Source: Streptococcus parapneumoniae (GTDB lineage Bacteria; Bacillota; Bacilli; Lactobacillales; Streptococcaceae). Taken from it: DNA of 64,000 nucleotides. The notes beneath the pieces are model-generated. The model was given only the letters and a program-made list of their open reading frames with translations, did no database searches and had not been told where the DNA came from. Each line of letters starts with the position of its first letter. Position 1 is the first letter of the stretch. Below are positions 59,030 to 64,000 of this stretch, piece by piece. The translations under genes were made by a program, and so were the position numbers. Location: the NCBI RefSeq assembly GCF_037076355.1, contig NZ_AP026968.1, forward strand, positions 2,000,501 through 2,064,500, read 5' to 3'.

Positions 59030-59428
59030 TTACCAAACGTAAGCGATAACTTCTCCACCAACATTCTTTTGGCGTGCTTCTTTATCAGTAAGCAAACCTT
59101 CAGAAGTTGAAAGGATAGCAATTCCAAGTCCGTTAAGAACTTTTGGAAGGTCTTCACGTTTTTTGTAGACACGAAGTCCTGGTTTAGAAACACGTTTCAA
59201 GTTAGTGATAACTTTTTCACCGTTTGGTCCGTATTTAAGGAATACACGGATGATGCCTTGTTTGTCATCTTCGATGATTTCAACGTTTTTTACAAAACCT
59301 TCGCGTTTAAGGATTTCAGCAATCCCTTTTTTGATGTTTGATGCAGGTACTTCAAGTACTTCGTGTTTAGCTTGGTTAGCGTTACGAATACGAGTTAGGA
59401 AGTCTGCGATTGGGTCAGTCATAACCAT
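59030..59428 (-). CDS. rpsH: 30S ribosomal protein S8
   Basis: A 132-residue protein binding helix 21 of 16S rRNA ([19 protein letters not shown], ending [11 protein letters not shown]). In enteric bacteria it is the spc-operon repressor. It follows rpsN by a 213-base gap without a gene. Confidence 0.98.
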   Translation of the reverse strand: MVMTDPIADFLTRIRNANQAKHEVLEVPASNIKKGIAEILKREGFVKNVEIIEDDKQGIIRVFLKYGPNGEKVITNLKRVSKPGLRVYKKREDLPKVLNGLGIAILSTSEGLLTDKEARQKNVGGEVIAYVW

Positions 59429-59641
59429 TTTGTTTTTCTCCTCTTACTAGTAGTTTGCAAGTTGCACTTGCTAGTTAATGATTGAGCTAGGCTCAGATAG
59501 TATTGATACATTCAAATGAGAAAACTCTTATTTGAACACGAGCTACAACCTGGGCAAAAAAGATAAATTTGTTTTGGAGCATCGCTCCTACACCAAATTT
59601 CCTATTTTTGCTGTGGTTGTTACGCTCTTTGTATCATGATA

Positions 59642-59827
59642 TTACCAAGATGCTTTTGTTACACCAGGGATTTGTCCTTTGTAAGCTAATTCACGGAAGC
59701 AAACACGGCAAAGTTTAAATTTGCGGTAAACTGAATGTGGACGACCACATTTTTCACAACGAGTATAAGCTTGAGTAGAGAACTTCGCTGGACGTTTGTT
59801 CTTAGCAATCATTGATTTTTTAGCCAT
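59642..59827 (-). CDS. rpsN: 30S ribosomal protein S14 type Z
   Basis: A 61-residue zinc-binding S14 ([20 protein letters not shown] carries the four cysteines). This is the usual form in the spc operon of firmicutes. It starts 17 bases after rplE. Confidence 0.97.
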
Positions 59828-59844
59828 TAGATTTACCTCCTATA

Positions 59845-60387
59845 TTATTTTGCAAAAGGCATTCCAAGGCCTGTAAGCAATGCACGTGACTCTTCGTCAG
59901 TGTTAGCAGTTGTTACGATAACGATGTCAAGACCACGAGTTTTGTCAACGTCATCGAAGTTGATTTCTGGGAAGATCAATTGTTCTTTCACACCAAGTGT
60001 GTAGTTTCCGCGTCCATCAAATGATTTTGTTGGAACACCGTGGAAGTCACGTACACGTGGAAGTGAAACTGAAACCAATTTATCCAAGAATTCGTACATA
60101 CGTTCACCACGAAGGGTAACTTTTGCACCGATCGCAACACCTTCACGAAGACGGAAGCCGGCGATTGATTTTTTAGCTTTAGTGATAAGTGGTTTTTGAC
60201 CTGAGATAAGTGCCAATTCTTCAGCAGCTTTTTCAAGGCTTTTAGCGTTTGATACAGCTTCACCAACACCCATGTTCAAAACGATCTTATCTACTTTAGG
60301 CACAGCCATCACTGATGAGTAGTTGAATTGTTCTGTCAAAGCAGGAACTACTTCATTAAGATATTTTTCTTTTAAACGATTTGCCAT
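59845..60387 (-). CDS. rplE: 50S ribosomal protein L5
   Basis: A 180-residue 5S rRNA-binding protein ([39 protein letters not shown]). It follows rplX by 23 bases. Confidence 0.98.
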   Translation of the reverse strand: MANRLKEKYLNEVVPALTEQFNYSSVMAVPKVDKIVLNMGVGEAVSNAKSLEKAAEELALISGQKPLITKAKKSIAGFRLREGVAIGAKVTLRGERMYEFLDKLVSVSLPRVRDFHGVPTKSFDGRGNYTLGVKEQLIFPEINFDDVDKTRGLDIVIVTTANTDEESRALLTGLGMPFAK

Positions 60388-60410
60388 TATACTTCTCCTT
60401 TCCTTCGTGA

Positions 60411-60716
60411 TTAATCAAGCACTTCGCCTGATTTTTTGTTGTAGCGAACTTTTTTACCGTCTACAAATTTGTAACCAACACGACCAGCTACACCATTTTT
60501 GTCCAAAACTTGAACGTTTGATACGTGGATAGCTGCTTCTTTCTCGATGATCCCACCTTGAGGAAGCTCGTTAGTTGGACGTTGGTGTTTCTTAACGATG
60601 TTAACACCTTCAACGATAACTTTGTTTACTTTTGGAAGGGCAGTAAGGACAACAGCTTCTGTTCCCTTATCTTTACCAGCGATTACGCGAACTTTGTCGC
60701 CTTTTTTTACAAACAT
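60411..60716 (-). CDS. rplX: 50S ribosomal protein L24
   Basis: A 101-residue assembly-initiating protein with a KOW motif ([20 protein letters not shown]). It is 77 bases downstream of rplN, with a hairpin in between. Confidence 0.98.
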
Positions 60717-60754
60717 TAGGTTTCTCCTTGATTTTTCTTACGCCCATAAGGGCA

Positions 60755-60773
60755 CCCTAGCTTGAAGCTAGGG
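60755..60773 (-). other. Hairpin between rplN and rplX
   Basis: CCCTAGCTTGAAGCTAGGG: a compact 8- to 9-base-pair stem with almost no loop inside the operon and no T run after it. Confidence 0.45.
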
Positions 60774-60793
60774 GACTAGTTTGTTTCTAAAAA

Positions 60794-61162
60794 TTAAAGT
60801 ACTTCTGGAGCAAGTGACACAATCTTCATGAAGCCACCTTCACGCAATTCACGTGCAACTGGGCCAAAGATACGTGTTCCGCGAGGAGTTTTGTCTTCAC
60901 GGATGATAACTGCTGCGTTTTCGTCAAATTTGATGTATGAACCATCAGCACGACGAGCACCTGATTTAGTACGAACGATAACTGCTTTAACAACGTCACC
61001 TTTTTTAACCGCACCACCAGGAGTAGCTTGTTTTACAGATGCCACGATAACATCACCGATGTTTGCAAATTTACGTCCTGAACCACCAAGAACTTTGATA
61101 GTCAAGATTTCGCGAGCACCGCTGTTGTCTGCGACTTTCAAACGAGTTTCTGTTTGAATCAT
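60794..61162 (-). CDS. rplN: 50S ribosomal protein L14
   Basis: A 122-residue subunit-interface protein ([20 protein letters not shown], ending [11 protein letters not shown]). It follows rpsQ by 25 bases. Confidence 0.98.
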   Translation of the reverse strand: MIQTETRLKVADNSGAREILTIKVLGGSGRKFANIGDVIVASVKQATPGGAVKKGDVVKAVIVRTKSGARRADGSYIKFDENAAVIIREDKTPRGTRIFGPVARELREGGFMKIVSLAPEVL

Positions 61163-61187
61163 TTCAGTTTTCTCCTTTCAGGTTTGA

Positions 61188-61448
61188 TTAGATGATGACC
61201 GCTTCTTCAACAACTTCTACAAGACGGAAACGTTTTGTAGCTGAAAGCGGACGAGTTTCCATGATACGTACGATATCGCCTTCTTTGGCAACATTGTTTT
61301 CATCATGAGCTTTGTATTTTTTAGAGTAGTTAATACGTTTACCATAGACTGGGTGGTTACGTTTTGTTTCAACTACAACTGTGATTGTCTTGTCCATTTT
61401 GTCAGATACAACACGTCCAACAAGAACTTTACGATTATTGCGTTCCAT
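61188..61448 (-). CDS. rpsQ: 30S ribosomal protein S17
   Basis: An 86-residue OB-fold primary 16S rRNA-binding protein ([20 protein letters not shown]). It follows rpmC by 24 bases. Confidence 0.98.
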
Positions 61449-61472
61449 TGAAATTTCTCCTTCCCTAGTCTA

Positions 61473-61679
61473 TTATTTCGCTTCAGATTGAACTGTTTTG
61501 ATACGAGCGATTTGTTTTTTAACTTCTTTCAAGCGAGCTGTTTGTTCCAATTGTCCAGTAGCAGCTTGGAAACGAAGTTCAAACAATTCTTTTTTCAATT
61601 CGTTTTCGCGCTTCGCGAGTTCTTCTTGAGAAAGACCACGAAGTTCTTTAACAAATTCTTTTACTTCATTAAGTTTCAT
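61473..61679 (-). CDS. rpmC: 50S ribosomal protein L29
   Basis: A 68-residue helical protein near the exit tunnel, part of the docking site for nascent-chain factors ([20 protein letters not shown]). It is 9 bases after rplP. Confidence 0.97.
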
Positions 61680-61688
61680 GCCTTCTCC

Positions 61689-62102
61689 TTATTCTGCTTC
61701 ACGTTTTACGAATTTACATTTAACTGGCAATTTGTGGCTAGCAAGACGAAGCGCTTCGCGAGCGATCTCTTCAGATACACCAGCGATTTCGAACATCACT
61801 TTACCACGTTTAACTGGTGCTACCCAACCTTCAGGTGCCCCTTTACCAGATCCCATACGCACACCGATAGCTTTAGCAGTGTATGATTTGTGTGGGAAGA
61901 TTTTAATCCAAACTTTACCACCACGTTTCATGTAACGAGTCATGGCGATACGAGCAGCTTCGATTTGGCGGTTAGTGATCCAGTGGCTAGTTGTAGCTTG
62001 AAGACCGTATTCACCGAATGCTACTTCTTTTCCACCTTTTGCTTCACCGCGCATTTTTCCACGGAATTCACGACGGTGTTTAACACGTTTAGGTACTAAC
62101 AT
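61689..62102 (-). CDS. rplP: 50S ribosomal protein L16
   Basis: A 137-residue protein near the A-site tRNA elbow ([20 protein letters not shown], with [17 protein letters not shown]). It is 3 bases after rpsC. Confidence 0.98.
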   Translation of the reverse strand: MLVPKRVKHRREFRGKMRGEAKGGKEVAFGEYGLQATTSHWITNRQIEAARIAMTRYMKRGGKVWIKIFPHKSYTAKAIGVRMGSGKGAPEGWVAPVKRGKVMFEIAGVSEEIAREALRLASHKLPVKCKFVKREAE

Positions 62103-62105
62103 TGG

Positions 62106-62759
62106 TTATTTACCTCCTTTAGTGTTTTTGCGAGCTGGAAGAACTTCACCACGGTAGATCCATACTTTAACACCAAGTTTACCGTATGTAGTATCTGCTT
62201 CTTCCCAAGCGTAATCGATATCTGCACGAAGTGTGTGAAGCGGAACAGTTCCTTCAGAGTATCCTTCAGCACGGGCGATATCTGCACCGTTCAAACGACC
62301 TGATACTTGAGTTTTGATTCCTTTAGCTCCAGCACGCATTGCACGTTGGATTGCTTGTTTTTGTGCACGACGGAAAGCAACACGTTGCTCCAATTGACGA
62401 GCAATTCCTTCACCTACAAGGTGAGCATCCAAATCAGGTTGTTTGATTTCGATGATGTTGATGTGTACTTGTTTTCCAGTCAATTTGTTAAGTTTTGCAC
62501 GGAGTGCATCAACGTTAGCACCACCTTTACCGATAACCATACCTGGTTTAGCAGTGTGAAGTGAAACGTTAACTTTGTTTACTGCGCGTTCGATTTCAAT
62601 AGTTGAAACTGCTGCGTCAGCAAGTTCTTTTTGAACGAATTTACGGATTGCAAGATCTTCATGAAGGTAATCCGCGTATTCTTTTTCAGCATACCATTTG
62701 GCATCCCAATCACGGATGATGCCGACACGCATACCAATTGGATGTACTTTTTGACCCAC
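62106..62759 (-). CDS. rpsC: 30S ribosomal protein S3
   Basis: A 217-residue head protein with a KH domain ([20 protein letters not shown]) that forms part of the mRNA entry helicase. It is 12 bases after rplV. Confidence 0.98.
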
Positions 62760-62771
62760 GATTTTACCTCC

Positions 62772-63116
62772 TTATTTTTCTGCAACAGCTACAGTGATGT
62801 GAGCTGTACGTTTGTTGATTGGTGAAGCTGAACCTTTCGCACGTGGACGGAAACGTTTCATAGTTGGTCCTTCGTTTGCGAATGCTTCAGATACTACCAA
62901 GTTAGCTTTATCCAAACCAAAGTTGTTTTCAGCGTTAGCTACAGCTGAGTTCAAAACTTTCAAGATGATTTCAGCAGCTTTGTTTGGAGTGAATGTCAAG
63001 ATTGCGATTGCATCGGCTACGCTTTTACCACGGATGTTATCAAGAACAAGACGTGATTTACGAGGTGAAACACGTACTGTACGAGCCATTGCTTTAGCTG
63101 AAGTAATTTCTGCCAT
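62772..63116 (-). CDS. rplV: 50S ribosomal protein L22
   Basis: A 114-residue protein lining the exit tunnel. The beta-hairpin [20 protein letters not shown], where macrolide-resistance changes occur in relatives, appears normal. It is 11 bases after rpsS. Confidence 0.98.
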   Translation of the reverse strand: MAEITSAKAMARTVRVSPRKSRLVLDNIRGKSVADAIAILTFTPNKAAEIILKVLNSAVANAENNFGLDKANLVVSEAFANEGPTMKRFRPRAKGSASPINKRTAHITVAVAEK

Positions 63117-63127
63117 TTATGTTCTCC

Positions 63128-63409
63128 TTATTTTCTACGTGTTTTCTTGTCGTCTGCAGCGTGACCTTTGTAAGTACGAGTTGGTGCAAATTCACCAAGT
63201 TTGTGACCTACCATGTCTTCTTGGATGTAAACAGGTACGTGTTTACGTCCGTCATAAACTGCGATAGTGTAACCAATGAAACTTGGGAAGATCGTTGAAC
63301 GACGTGACCAAGTTTTAATAACTTTTTTCTTTTCGTCGTTAGCTTGAGCTTCAACTTTTTTCATCAAATGCTCATCGACGAAAGGTCCTTTTTTAAGACT
63401 GCGTCCCAT
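63128..63409 (-). CDS. rpsS: 30S ribosomal protein S19
   Basis: A 93-residue head protein ([20 protein letters not shown], with [20 protein letters not shown]). It is about 100 bases downstream of rplB; that gap contains the palindrome ACTAGTYGC/GCRACTAGT at 63484-63505. Confidence 0.98.
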
Positions 63410-63483
63410 TTTTATATTTTCTCCTTTAAATGTTGTACCACAGCGGCTTGCGCTCCTATGGAGCGCTACCGAGCTGGCGGATT

Positions 63484-63505
63484 TACTAGTTGCTTAAGCG
63501 ACTAG
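63484..63505 (-). other. Hairpin between rplB and rpsS
   Basis: ACTAGTTGCTTAAGCGACTAGT, a 9-base-pair stem with one wobble, right after the rplB stop on the minus strand. Third such intra-operon hairpin in the ribosomal cluster. Confidence 0.4.
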
Positions 63506-63512
63506 TTTAATA

Positions 63513-64000
63513 TTATTTCTCGTTGCGACGACGAACGATAAGTTTGTCAGATTTCGCTTTCTTGTTACGAGTTTTAAGACCAAGAGCAGGTTTGCCCCAT
63601 GGAGTAGATGGTGCTTTACGACCAACTGGTGCTTTACCTTCACCACCACCGTGTGGGTGATCGTTAGGGTTCATTACAGAACCACGAACTGTTGGGCGGA
63701 TACCTTTCCAACGGCTACGTCCTGCTTTACCAAGGTTTACAAGTCCATGTTGTTCGTTTCCGACAACACCAACTGTAGCACGGCAAGTTCCAAGAATCAT
63801 ACGAACTTCACCTGATTGAAGACGAACAAGTACGTATTTACCTTCAGAACCCAATACTTGAGCAGATGCTCCAGCAGCACGTACCAATTCACCACCACGA
63901 CCTGGTTTCAACTCGATGTTGTGGATCAAAGTACCAACTGGGATGTTAGCAAGTGGAAGAGCGTTTCCGACTTTGATATCTGCTTCTGGACCTGAAACGA
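63513..64000 (-). CDS. rplB: 50S ribosomal protein L2 (C-terminal part)
   Basis: About 161 C-terminal residues of L2, a core protein needed for peptidyl transfer. The frame is open to the window edge ([20 protein letters not shown]), so the start lies outside. The conserved [20 protein letters not shown] segment with the functional His is intact. The usual length of L2 is about 277 residues. Confidence 0.97.

Overview
The window looks like a chromosomal segment of a Mitis-group Streptococcus, most likely S. mitis or a very close relative of S. pneumoniae. The evidence is the AT-rich low-GC sequence, pneumococcus-like proteins and gene order (S10/spc/alpha ribosomal operons, manLMN, spuA, glmS, proS-eep-cdsA-uppS, ruvB, leuS), five BOX repeats, four CiaR-dependent small RNAs, and a choline-binding module. 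A lectinolysin gene (lly) and a two-component system beside an ABC transporter argue against a standard pneumococcal reference layout. This comparison is from memory, not from a search.

Layout. 1-8.4 kb: purine permease (partial), Cof-type phosphatase, alcohol dehydrogenase adhP, the mannose/glucose PTS manLMN with a CcpA and a CiaR site, aminopeptidase pepC, pseudouridine synthase rsuA and a small membrane protein. 8.4-18.5 kb: pepS, two small unknown genes, polC, fusA, rpsG and rpsL. 18.5-25.8 kb: accessory island with an IS30-type transposase remnant, the fucose-binding CD59-type cytolysin lly, and divergently the surface pullulanase spuA. 25.8-37.1 kb: flavin oxidoreductase, glmS with probable NagR operators, a GH1 glycosidase, proS, rseP/eep, cdsA, uppS, a nucleotidyltransferase and ruvB. 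37.1-38.5 kb: no large gene, but two tandem Fst-type toxin/antisense-RNA modules and two csRNA genes. 38.5-48.8 kb: two GNAT acetyltransferases, leuS, then a YesM/YesN-like two-component system followed by a binding-protein ABC transporter. 49-64 kb: a histidine phosphatase, a fourth csRNA, a PFL/ACT pair, and the ribosomal protein operons with rpoA, infA, adk and secY, cut off inside rplB.

The most interesting points are: (1) spuA has lost its sortase anchor and gained choline-binding repeats exactly at the old sorting signal, and the relic of the membrane anchor is still readable in frame after the stop codons; (2) two adjacent Fst-type type I toxin-antitoxin modules, each with a Shine-Dalgarno-sequestering hairpin, a perfect-spacing antisense promoter, a shared bidirectional terminator, and direct repeats that differ between the modules in a matched way, as expected if each antitoxin is private to its toxin; (3) four CiaR-driven small RNAs, with relics of their terminators in front of both toxin modules; (4) a sensor/regulator pair with an AfuA-like transporter carrying a CcpA site, which fits sugar-phosphate uptake at least as well as the usual iron annotation.

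The carbohydrate theme links several loci: manLMN, spuA, lly and the AfuA-like operon all carry near-consensus cre sites, and glmS carries candidate amino-sugar operators.
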